Assembly: GCA_918026815.1 (NCBI GenBank)
Contig: CAKJVC010000114.1
Coordinates: 107,708 to 171,707, forward strand
Source: Chalara sp. BL73
Lineage: Eukaryota > Ascomycota > Leotiomycetes > Helotiales
DNA length: 64,000 nt
Direction of reading: 5' to 3'
The notes under the pieces are model-generated. The model was not told the DNA's origin, ran no database searches, and saw only the letters and a list, made by a program, of their open reading frames with translations. This document shows, in pieces, positions 23,582 through 34,017 of the stretch (within the stretch, counting starts at the first letter, position 1; each line of letters starts with the position of its first letter). Position numbers and translations under genes: made by a program.

Positions 23582-23938
23582 TATTTTCTATATATTGGAC
23601 TGCCATGCAGCCAGTCTGCAATAATCCGTTTCTGGTATGCTGGCGATCATTGCTGGGATTAATAGGCCCGCGTTTTCACATCACGCACCCAACAATGCCC
23701 ATGTTGTCCCACCCAACTACAGGGATGCTCCCCCACATTCAGCTCGGCGCTCAGGCATTGGCCACGCCGCCGGAACCAAAGAACAATGTCAATTTTTGTC
23801 TAAACGCTGCCTGGACGTTTATTGTATGTTGGCAAAAGAATATTACTCCCGCTAAGCAGCTTTATAGCACTTATTTCTCATCATTCTCTACTCGGTTTGT
23901 ATGGGCAGACCCGATCATCTTAACGAAGACCGATAAAC
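23582..23938. other. Upstream region of the first peroxiredoxin-like gene
   Basis: About 350 bp between the Tc1 element and the start codon, with no convincing gene. GCCAGTCTGCA at about 23,609 also occurs left of the transposon near 22,138, hinting at a small duplication around the insertion. Confidence 0.45.
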
Positions 23939-25250
23939 ATGGCAGGACGAGCACCAGTCAAAAAGTAAGCAGCTTTTAATACCTACCATATCCTCACTTG
24001 AATATACTCATCGTCGCCTCACACTCGTTCTTTATGTCGAGTCCTTTTAGGAAACCTAGCACATTTATTAATATGCAACCTCTCACAGACTCCGCATTGG
24101 AAGCGTTGCTCCAAATTTCGAAGCCGACTCAACGCAGGTAAGAGTGTTAATGAGCCACGACCCAACGCAGAGCAGTGAGTAATGATATTGACATAAATAG
24201 GGTCATCTTGACTTTTATGACTACATCGGGGTATGACTGTCCCCGGAATTTCAAACGCATAGAAACTAAGAATCAGCTGTAGAAGGGCTGGGCGATTCTA
24301 TGTTGCTTTCCTGATGGTACAGTACAAGTCTTATTCCTTCCCACTTAAGCATTTATGACTAAATGGAAACTTACATGTTATAAGACTTCGTGCCCGTGGC
24401 GACAACAGAGCTTATCATACTATCTTTTCTTCAAGAACAATTTGCCCAGCGCGATGTAAAATTGCTAGTGCTTTCTACGCAGAACCGACCTACTGAGGAT
24501 GGTAGTCGATACGTATCACACAAAGAGTGGGTTCAAGATGTGAATGATATCAGCCCGAAACCGATGGGATTTCCTATCGTGACAGACAAGGATGGGCGTC
24601 TATCTCGTTCGTATAATGTGTAGGTGCTGAGCCCTTCAGTTGTATGCTATCCTAATGATAAATAGTCTGGATAAATCAGACGAGGAGAATCTCTCTGGCA
24701 GCGTAGATGCCACAACTGGAATTGCCTTCAAATCTCGAACTTTTTTTGTTATCGGGCCACTGAAGCAGGGCGAGCATTCTATCAGACTCATCTTCAATTA
24801 CCCTGCCGCGGTTGGTTTCTCGGCTGAACTACTCAGGGTCGTGGATGCGCTTCAAGTTGCAGATTCTACAAGGTTTGACAACAAATTGATGTAAAGGTTA
24901 CAGACAGGTTCACTGACTCTACTGGATGTCACAGAGTTTGCACACCGGCCAACTGGTGTGGTCAAGACGTCATCATCCCTAAGTCTGTGCCAGACGAGGA
25001 AGCGAAGGTATGAGAACTCATTACCACCGAATAAATTAATTAGTTCTAACTGTAGCTTTTTGTCAAGAAAAAATTCCCTAACTACAAGCCGGTGAAGCCG
25101 TATCTTCGCTTCGTCGAGTTACCACCCAAGGAAGAGGAGGCGAGGATTGAGAATGTATATTTCCTCAAGGGCGCTCTAGCGTCGGTTAACTTGACGGTTG
25201 AAAACGGACAAGCGAGTCTCAAAGTAGGAGATGAACAGTACGGGATCTAG
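23939..25250 (+). CDS. 1-Cys peroxiredoxin-like protein A, lacking the peroxidatic Cys
   Basis: Eight exons, all with GT-AG introns that keep the frame: 23,939-23,964, 24,089-24,137, 24,201-24,230, 24,283-24,316, 24,385-24,619, 24,666-24,872, 24,935-25,007 and 25,056-25,250; product 282 residues. The fold is that of Prx6-type AhpC/TSA proteins: LRIGSVAPNFEADSTQG, the active-site loop FPDDFVPVATTEL, then TTGIAF, ALQVADSTR and TPANW, and the KPYLRFVELP C-terminal domain. Prx6 enzymes have PVCTTE; here Ala52 replaces the peroxidatic Cys and Val49 replaces the usual Thr, although the conserved Arg before TPANW remains. About 45 residues extend past the usual C-terminus. It lies about 2 kb from the NRPS on the opposite strand and has a paralogue at 28,080. 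Peroxide reduction by the usual route seems impossible; role unknown. Confidence 0.85.
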
Positions 25251-27124
25251 CCAATCGCTTGAAACAGCTTCTTTCGCTTATATTGCGATCCTGAGTTATG
25301 CTCGCCTTTGTTAGTGGCCATTCGGTATGAGATATCTGTAGCAACTGGTTTCTAGTTCGTTTCCACGTCGCTCGCTCAAATAGTGTGACTTCTATATAAA
25401 TTCTATAGGAATATTTTCAATGATTTTTATAGTAGCAAATATGAGAGCTAAATTAAAAAACTAAGAACGACCCGGTCTAGCTATTTCACTATTAAGTACA
25501 TTGATCTATTTGTTGTAAGGTAATTAGAAATTGGGGAAGCTATTAGAGATCAAAACGGCAGGTACGGAATACACTCTAACTCAGCAGGATTTAGTGGGAG
25601 AGCCCACTGTGTGGCTCACTATCGCCTGCCTGGAATCCCCTATTCCGTACCCCCCTACTGGGACCATTGGTTACTCCGGACTTGGCGTGATGTACCTTTG
25701 TGCCAGGACTTTTAGCCCGATGCTTCGTAAAAACCCTTACGCTGTATAATACTTACGCTGTATGATACTTTTGTTGGATACTATCCGGAAGTTTTAGTCG
25801 GCAAGTTATGAATGTCTAATCAATCACTCGACAGCCAAATCGCACAGGATTATGGCTATGCATCTTTCGTGAATAACAACTGAGCACTATACCTATTACG
25901 CTTAGTTTCGTTTCTGCATGGGTCGTGAAGCAACTTTCCTGTGACCCGATGCCAGAGCATAGTCTTATATATAATTGGCCATAATTCTCTCAAGTATTCA
26001 GTAGTTTGACGGTACGGTTGGTTCTAACTCAATTCAGGCGAGAGGTTCCGCTGGCCTTATTCAGTTCGAGTGATACTACCTTGCATATGAGATAGAATAA
26101 TAGTCTAACCAACTAACTTGCTGATGAGGCTGGCTGGCTGGCTGGCTTGCTAGTTAGCTGATAGCTGCATACTCTCCTTACTCCTTATGGTGAAAGTCTT
26201 TCCATCAAGGTGCCACACGGCTTCTCCCTTTATTACTTGGATGCCGCGCGTCCTTTTTCCCGGAGGGGGGTACTGGTATGCACCGGCTACACTGCCATTT
26301 GCCTAGCCCAGATTTTTCACCGTATTTAAAAGGTAGAGTATTATTGGAAGTCAGAGAGACTGGGTAGATGAAAGAATTGAGTTAGAAAGAGGATGTGGAT
26401 TTTATTAGGCTGCTCCTGGGAATTTTCGACATTCTACTATATTAGTACTCTCATCGTTGGCCAGTAGTCAGATATTGGGGTACCTATTTCGGTAACGGTT
26501 AGGAGGATGCGACCTCGCAGACTACGGAAGCAGGAAAGATCCTAAAAGGCGTACTTCACACACTGCCCGTAATTACGGCATCCCTATTCTCATGAAGATA
26601 GGGACGACAGGCTGTCAGAACTCGAGATAAGCACAGGAATCTAATGAGCTGATGGAACACCTGGGAGCTTATCCTACAGCAACTCGGTAACAACTGGATG
26701 CCATACGCCACATTAACAGCTGGATATGCAGGCGAAGGAGGTTGGGCAGAAGGGTGCAAAAACACAAGGTCGAGACTTCCAAGGAATTTGTGGAATACTG
26801 TAATATCAAGCAATTAAGTAACCTTTTCTCCAAATATCCTAACACTGGGTAGCTGATAGTGGTTGGTACAGATTCCAGACCACTACTATCTGACACTAGT
26901 TCGCACCTTTTCTTGTCTGTGTGACACCCCACATTTTACTAGAAGGCTGTTAGATATTACTTCAAAGTAATCGTAAATAGTAAAGATGAGTTAAGAATTG
27001 AGAATAGGGGCACTATATACTAAGGTTTAACTGTTCGGTAAATTAAGCGCCTTACCGTCGGCTAACTACTAACCCAAATACGAAGGACGGCACGCTTTGG
27101 TATTTGTGGAACGTAAAAGCAGTA

Positions 27125-27236
27125 GGCGATATCCCTATTCGGCTTCATACCTTGCGCCGTCGTGTCGTGCATATGCTGAAACTATATTATCATAGACCTA
27201 TTGAATCCATCAGTCACAGCATGTGCCAAAGGCAAC
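27125..27236 (+). repeat. Diverged duplicated block, copy 1
   Basis: GGCGATATCCCTATTCGGC...CATACC followed 68 bp later by GCATGTGCCAAAGGCA. The same two motifs, slightly changed, recur at 27,650-27,772 with 82-bp spacing, just upstream of the second peroxiredoxin-like gene. Confidence 0.55.
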
Positions 27237-27250
27237 AGTTATTTATTTTT

Positions 27251-27337
27251 CAGCTCAATACATGCAACTCAATATATGCAACTCAATATATGCAGCTCAA
27301 TATATGCAGCTCAATATATGCAACTCAATATATGCAC
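27251..27337 (+). repeat. 14-bp tandem repeat, about six copies
   Basis: The unit CTCAATATATGCAA (or ...GCAG) is repeated about six times with single-base variants. Confidence 0.9.
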
Positions 27338-27649
27338 GTTAAGGAGTTGACTACTAAGGATTCATGGCGAAGGGAGTGAGGTTGCTGCACCGGATTATGC
27401 AGGTGGCAGAGGAATCGGGCCATATTGGATGATCATGGTGGGTGGCTCCATTTGCTAGTTTACGCATACAGCATAACCCGCACAGATTAGATATCACGAC
27501 CGACCTTTGGGCCAGCTGAGTTATAGACTAAAATTCGCCCCGTATATGTACAAAGCCATATTATTACATAGGTACATTTTAATAATTTTCTATAAGCCCC
27601 TAATCGTAGGAATAAGGCTCTAGTTTACGTAAAATATTCAGAAGCAGGA

Positions 27650-27772
27650 GGCGGTATCCCTATTCACTTCATACCCCAAATATATACAAAATTTGTGACA
27701 TGCATGTACCGAAAGCCACCTTGTTACGTGGATGCATTATATTCATCATGTCGTGGCATGCGCCAAAGGCAC
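27650..27772 (+). repeat. Diverged duplicated block, copy 2
   Basis: Carries GGCGGTATCCCTATTC...CATACC and GCATGCGCCAAAGGCA, matching the block at 27,125-27,236. It lies about 300 bp before the second peroxiredoxin-like gene, so it could be regulatory or simply a relic of the gene duplication. Confidence 0.5.
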
Positions 27773-28079
27773 ACTGGTGCGTGACTCTATTGCTGGGTGA
27801 TTCTATATTGCCGAGAGGAGCATCAACTCAAATTGGCCATCTATCAGCACCCCGTTGGATCCCCCATCTTGACGCGGTGTCAAGCAACCCCTCAATTGTA
27901 TGACTATTGTATTGCATACATACTCAATACCCTACTTGCCTACTCACTTTCGATCCATATTCTACTCTATAAAGAGATTCCTGATAAAGCACCGTCTCAA
28001 CGTCTTGATTTCTCCTCCTTTGAGCATTATTCCTCGTTACCACGAGAGACTTATTTCTTCAATTCCGATTGACATAAAC

Positions 28080-29415
28080 ATGGCGAGAAGGCAAGCCGAG
28101 TCGTAAGGTCTTAATCTAATATGCATCACACTTCACTTAGCCCTATTTACCTCATCTTAATCCTTTCACCAAGTTCCTTCATGATCGATGAAATTCTGTT
28201 ATTAACTTATAATATTCTCGCGTAGACTTCGTCTTGGAAGCGTGGCTAAGGACTTCGAAGCCGACACAACCCAGGTACAAGCCATCTCGTAACGGCAACC
28301 TTATATTTGCTTAGAGAATCACTTATTGATCGGTACATATCAATAGGGCCATATCAGCTTTTATGATTATCTTGGGGCATGTCTATCCCTCGCACCCTAG
28401 GATTCCGCTAGCTAGGAGCTAATGGAAGTCAGAATGATTGGGGACTCTTGCTCTGCTATCCTGACGGTAGGCCTCTTACGCCCTTATAAAACACTCAAAA
28501 GGGAGTTAGAATAATAAGACCTTTTCACTAGACTTTACACCAGTTGCTACGACAGAGCTGGTCTTATTTTCTCATCTTCAAAAGCAATTCGCGAAGCGTA
28601 AGGTGAAGTTGCTAGTCCTGTCTACCGAGAACCAACCCACTGCCGATAACGGAGAGAGCGCATATGTCCCTCACGAGGACTGGGTCAATGACATGAACGA
28701 TATCGGACCAGTCCCTATGAAATTTCCGATTATTAAAGATAGAAATGGGGAACTGTCTCATTTATACCACGTGTAAGCAGTAATTCTTTGAGCCTTAGAT
28801 CATAGATTCACATAATAAAAACAACAGACTAGACGAGAAGGACGTCGACAACCTCAAGGCCGACAACGAGCTTACAACCGGAATTGCCTTTAATTCTCGA
28901 ACAGCTTATGTTATTGGGCCAAAATGGCAATCTAAACACCATATCAGGATGATTTTTCAATATCCATACACCGTCGGTTTCAACACAGGAGAAGTGCTGA
29001 GGGTCATAGATGCACTTCAGCTTTCTGACTCTGCCAGGTGTGATTACCGAATTATAGTTCAAATCTTGTGACGTAACTAACGAAGTTGTGTGATATTCCA
29101 GTGTCCGCACACCAGCTAATTGGGCCGCTGGCGGTGATGTTGTCGTTCGCCCAAGCATGGAGGACGCTGAGGCGAAGGTAAGAGAAAGTTATCCTCTAGC
29201 GTAACTCGTGCTAACAGTCTTATTAGAGACGTTTCCCCAATTTTAAGGCAGTAAAGCCATATCTCCGCTTCGTCGAAATGCCTGCCAAGGACACGGGTAT
29301 GCAGCATCTGTTCTTCCAACAGGGAGCTCTTGCATCGTTTGGTGCTGGTGTAGAAGATGGGGTGATGGTAATGGCAGAAGGGACCGAGCAGTATGATATC
29401 GAGTCTATGGCTTGA
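28080..29415 (+). CDS. 1-Cys peroxiredoxin-like protein B, lacking the peroxidatic Cys
   Basis: Paralogue of the gene at 23,939 with the same eight-exon layout: 28,080-28,102, 28,226-28,274, 28,347-28,376, 28,433-28,466, 28,532-28,772, 28,828-29,037, 29,102-29,177 and 29,227-29,415; 283 residues. The third intron starts GCATGT instead of GT, a GC-AG intron at the place where copy A has GTATGA. Motifs: LRLGSVAKDFEADTTQG, YPDDFTPVATTEL, TTGIAFNSRTAYVIGP, LSDSAR followed by TPANW, and KPYLRFVEMP. The Thr of the active site is kept, but residue 51 is Ala where Prx6 enzymes have the peroxidatic Cys, exactly as in copy A. The two proteins differ at many positions, so the shared Ala predates the duplication or was selected. 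Next gene downstream is a P450. Confidence 0.85.
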
Positions 29416-30545
29416 TGCGAAACTACAGTGATGCAATTTATCTCCTACCTGTGTATTTGGGGTACTTTCTGAGGGATTTTCCAAGTTCGAACGTAGTTCA
29501 CAGTGAAATTTTAATATACTAGGCCAGCGAATAACTGAAAGCTCTGACTGTCAAGGACCCAGAACCAAGTCCCATAATGACCTACCTCTTCAGACTAGGA
29601 GGTATACTCAGTAGACAGCGCAGGCCGAGCGGTTGAATTAATGCAGTTGCAACCGGAACTAACTACAGCTAAGAGAACTCGAGGTTCCAGCTCACCTGGG
29701 TGTGTAAGGTCACAATATTTTATTTAGGCTAAATTAAACACCCAGGGTAGGATATAACATTGTTTGCTGTCTTATGCTATAAGACACTGGATGAGTGTAG
29801 ATCACTGTAAAAATTCAGCTCTTGTTTGGTTTTCTGCAAGCATACCCACACATTGTGCTTGGCACTGCGGACAAGGTGGAGGCTCAGCCCAGGAGTTGCA
29901 AGAGAGCTGATTTACATATTACCTTGCATATGCATTTGCAGCTGTCAAGTATTCCCGCGCCAAGAGCTGGGAAAAATTCGCCCGTGCTTCAACCGAATGA
30001 CCCGCACAACTAGGTAGGGAGTATGGAAAGCGCAATCGTTTGTCGAGGGGTCATTTGTGTGTGGGGCTGCTAGAATACTGGAGCAGTCACGCCTAGCTAG
30101 AGTATGATATGATGCATGCAGCATAAGTCGAAGCGGCTCAGATGAGGACAAAAACGACCAGGCAATATCTGAGCTGAGTTGAGTGGCGTGGCTGAATCGA
30201 AGGTTTTCCCCGCAGGGGGTTTTTTAGTGCTCTTAATGTAGAGCCTAAGCGATGAATATGGATCTTTAATTAATGAAATGCAGGTGAGAAAATGGTGCTA
30301 TAGAAGGTCAATTCAGGTAGTCTAAGTTCTTGAGGTCAGAGTGAGGATGAGAAGGGGAAGTATCCTCCACGCGACACTTAACGTCTTCTGGACTCGATTA
30401 TTTTGTACGTTATTGTACCAAACTCCCTCACAATCCGACAGCTTTTTAGCCTCATCGTACATTCTCCAACTGCGCACCTTAGATGCTCCCCTCTTCCCAA
30501 TAATTATTCCTAATATCCAAAACCGGCGTCCAGTTGCTTTCGTCG
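29416..30545. other. Intergenic, between peroxiredoxin-like gene B and the P450
   Basis: About 1.1 kb without a recognisable protein gene. One stretch near 29,618-29,700 has tRNA-like internal promoter boxes (see findings). Confidence 0.55.
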
Positions 30546-32462
30546 ATGGCCCTCTTAACTGTGCCGCAATGGTTTCCTCAAACCTCACTGTCCTTGATCT
30601 TATTAGGCCTCTCTTCTCACTTCTACTTTGTTCAAGAGGGGGTCGATAACACGATCTGGAAACTTTTATTCGTGCTGCTCCTATTCAGTCTAGTGTCTGT
30701 ACTAGCTGTCATGATTGCAGGCTGCGGAGTGCTGAAATCTCTGATACTGGTCTTCTTGTTGGATCTAAGCTACCTCTTACCACTGTTTTTCAGCATCGCG
30801 TTCTACAGGCTCTTTTTTCACCCTCTACGCAAGTTTCCAGGACCATTCTGGGCTCGGCTTTCAATGTTCTGGAGGATTAAGCAAATTGTATCACAAGATC
30901 ACTTCACATTAATAGACGGCCTGCATACGAAATACGGCGATGTTGTTAGAATCGGTGAGTGATCTTTATCGTCATTCTACGGTCGTGTAGCGTCCTAATA
31001 TATTATCTAGGGCCGAGGCACGTTTCTGTGAATGGGATATCGGCTGTCCTTAGCGTCTATGGGCTTGGATCGAAGTGCGGTAAAGGCCAAGCTTACGACC
31101 TGGCTTCTTCGCCCGGCCGCAGCCTCTTCAATGAGCGCAATGCGCAGTGTCACCATAAACGCCGACCTGCTTGGGATAAGGCTCTCAATTCTCGCGGTAG
31201 GTGTCGCGCCGCTACCTATGCTATCCTTGCTAATGAATGCCTTTAGCAAACATGGAGTATGAGTCGAGAATCCTGAGTTTAGTGAATACTCTTCTCTCGA
31301 AGTTCTCAGATTATGACGGAAGGCCCGTCGAAGTGACCGATTGGTTTCGGTGCTTTGTCTACGATGTGATGGGTTCAATTGGATTTAATAAAACTTTTGG
31401 CTCGCTGGAAAATGGCAAACTATATTTTGGCATACAAGACCTCCGGGGTTTGCAATGGATCGGCTCCTATATCGCCCAAATTCCTTGGCTGATATTTATT
31501 CTGGCAAAGATTCCAGGCTGGCAAAACCCAGGCTCCGATCTCAGGAACTTTTGCTTACAAAGCATGATAGATCGAATGACGGTAGGCACACAATATTTCT
31601 GTTAGTATCCCAGTCAGCGCGCGGCTCACAATGCTCTTAGCAAGACCGTCCAGTCCCCGATGTGATGTCATGCATCTCCGCTGGAAAATTCAAGCTGACT
31701 GAAGCGGAACTTGTTGAGGATGCACTTGTTCTACAAATCGCTGGTGGGGACACTACCCTATCCGCCCTAGTTAATTGTGTGTACCACCTAGCAGCCAACC
31801 AGGAAATTCAAAATGAACTTCGAAAGGAGATTGAAAACGTAATTCCCCTCGGTGACTCCCCGAGATTTTCACATATCGGAGAATTGCCATTCCTAGAGGG
31901 GTTCATCAAGGAGGTCCTAAGAATGCATCCACCAATACCGTCAGGGCCTGTCAGAGAAACCCCTCCAGAGGGACTACTTGTTAATGAAGTGGATATTCCC
32001 GGAAACATCGTTATTACTTGTCCCACCTGGACGATTCATCATGGTACGTACTTAGTGTGTGGCATCTGCAAGTATTCCTGACTTTGGCGTTTCACACATC
32101 CCTCAAACTGCCCAATAGCACCCCGATTTCCTCTTACAAAAAGATATTCTCTGTAACACTTCCTAGATCCACGCAACTTTCCTAGGCCCAACGAATTTCT
32201 GCCTACACGCTGGCTTCCCTCCTCCCCAGATGCTCCTTATGACCGCCGAGCCTTCATTCCCTTCTCCACGGGCCCCTTCAGTTGCGTCGGTCAAAAATTT
32301 GCGATGATAGAGATTAAAACTGTAATTGCTCACCTTATTGAGACTTTTGATGTGCAGTTTGCGCCGGGTCAAGATGGCAATGAGTTTCTGAGGAAGAGCC
32401 GTGACCAAGTGGTTCTTGAGCCGGGGGAATTGAGAATTTGCTTTATCGCAAGGGGCAGGTAG
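30546..32462 (+). CDS. Cytochrome P450 monooxygenase
   Basis: Five exons: 30,546-30,954, 31,011-31,196, 31,247-31,581, 31,641-32,043 and 32,167-32,462; 542 residues, all junctions in frame. Two hydrophobic stretches at the N-terminus should anchor it in the endoplasmic reticulum, followed by a proline-rich hinge (HPLRKFPGPFWARL). Class motifs are present and intact: oxygen-binding helix AGGDTT, KEVLRMHPP (ExxR), PRNFPRPNEFLPTRW, and the heme loop PFSTGPFSCVGQKFA with its Cys ligand. ATG 30,546 is the first Met in frame before the membrane segments. Length and motifs are normal for a fungal microsomal P450; I cannot assign a CYP family. Beside an NRPS it probably oxidises a peptide product, but that is inference. 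Confidence 0.9.
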
Positions 32463-33101
32463 GCCTTCTAATGCAAAATATAGTAGTACAAATATTCAAT
32501 ATTTATTCTACGCCGTCTCATTCTCGCTAGACAACTAGTTAGTGGCATCATGCTCGATGAACAAGACTGTCACGATCTGGAACGCAAGCACCAAATCAAC
32601 AGGTAGCTCTCAATGCAGGTGTAGAGATCCGCAAAGTATCCTTCTCCATTTATGGCCGATACCTGGAGACTGACAGAGGGGTATTTGATATTAGGGCCTT
32701 TTCAGTTTCTTGTCCTTTTCCTTCTCCTTCTCCTTCCTTGACCCATCCGTATGCTCTCTTTGTAAGCCGGGACCGGTTGAGGAGGCATATGGAAATGCGA
32801 TTTGGCTTCTGATGAGTACGATGCGGTTGATGTGGCTGCCCTACTAACATTATTTTCCCCAAATCACGGCGTGATTGGGATTAGTTTGTATGGTCAAAAT
32901 AAGGTTTGGTCCGTGCGCCAAACACACCGTGATTAAGTTAACCCCAAGTTATTTTAATCCTTTATTGCAAGCTATAAAGTGTTTTAGTATTCAATAGAAA
33001 TACGAGTTGGGATTAAGAAATTATAGTACAGTTTATTCTCGAAACGTTAAGCGATTTAATAGCGTTAGATGTTAAGTTTAACGTGTTGATTTGCATATTG
33101 T
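32463..33101. other. Intergenic
   Basis: No gene seen. A pyrimidine-rich stretch lies near 32,700-32,745, then AT content rises toward the LTR-like repeat. Confidence 0.6.
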
Positions 33102-33270
33102 TGTTACGGCACGAGCTGTGGATTTACAGATACAGAAAGCAGCGGTGGTGCTATACAAGAATCTATAGCTGAGGGAAAAAAAAGCTTGAGAAAAGCAGAC
33201 TATATATACACGAAGCGCTCGCAAAGCTCGCTTAATATGGCCCACGTGTGCTTAAAAACACGTGAATTTC
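33102..33270 (+). repeat. LTR-like repeat, left copy (forward)
   Basis: Starts TGTTACGGCACGAG and contains a TATATATACACGA box and CACGTGTGCTT. The reverse complement of 38,523-38,699 matches along its length with scattered transitions. The TGT start and internal TATA suggest the end of an LTR retrotransposon; no internal coding region of such an element lies beside it. Confidence 0.65.
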
Positions 33271-34017
33271 AGCAACCACTTATTGTAATAACCTTGAAAT
33301 TAAAACTTGAAGTAATAATGCTATTTCAGTAATAATAAACTAAGTTATAAAAAGTGTAAACAGCTCGAAATGTTCAAACACAAATTTCAGCTGTTAAAAC
33401 ACAAATATTTCAAAGTTTTCAATAATCAGCCTGTTTGTATATTTTGTTAGTTATATATAAGTAATATATTTAATATTAAATCAACTTCAAACACAAAGTT
33501 ACAGATAATAAATAGTGTTATTGTTGAAATTACTAAGGGTCGATTTTGCTGATTTTGGTGTGAATTGTCATGCGCAACTTTGCTTAAACGAGCAAGTTGC
33601 TTATTAAGTACGTTAATAATTTAAAATTATAGATTTAAGAGATATAACGATCTGAAGTGCTTATCGAAATTTTCTAGGTTAAAAAAGGGACTATAGGTCG
33701 TTGATGTGTGTGGTTGAAAAATAAGGAGTTTTGGTGTTCTTCGCTTATAACTTTAGTGATCAAGACACCCTATAAATGCCAGAGGGACACCCTACAGCAG
33801 CTTTGGTTGGGGCTTTGAGTACAGGTATCTCCTAATCTGGAATAGCTGGGGGTTAATAATATCACTCGCATGTTGTTTTCAAGGCAGCTGGGCTGCATAT
33901 ACGGCTGAAAAATAACCCCGCAACCCGCACTCTACTCACAGACTGCTGCCTTACCTCTCTCACTAAGAAAGCTGAGTGTTGCTACCTCTCTGTTATTGCC
34001 TCTTTCTCTTTCTTCAG
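33271..34017. other. AT-rich upstream region of the NLR gene
   Basis: No coding frame. AT-rich until about 33,760, then of ordinary composition with pyrimidine tracts just before the NLR start, like a fungal promoter. Confidence 0.5.

Larger units (their letters stand above)
25251..28079. other. Intergenic region between the two peroxiredoxin-like genes
   Basis: 2.8 kb with no recognisable gene. It holds an 11-bp inverted repeat (25,561-25,571 with 25,641-25,651, GGTACGGAATA), a short GGCT-repeat tract near 26,130, a 14-bp tandem repeat (27,251-27,337) and two related blocks near 27,125 and 27,650. Short frames in 26,550-26,940 show no family resemblance. Confidence 0.6.

Noticed and set aside
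30341..30649. Frame overlapping the start of the P450
   Set aside because: It overlaps the membrane-anchor exon in a different frame and lacks any motif.
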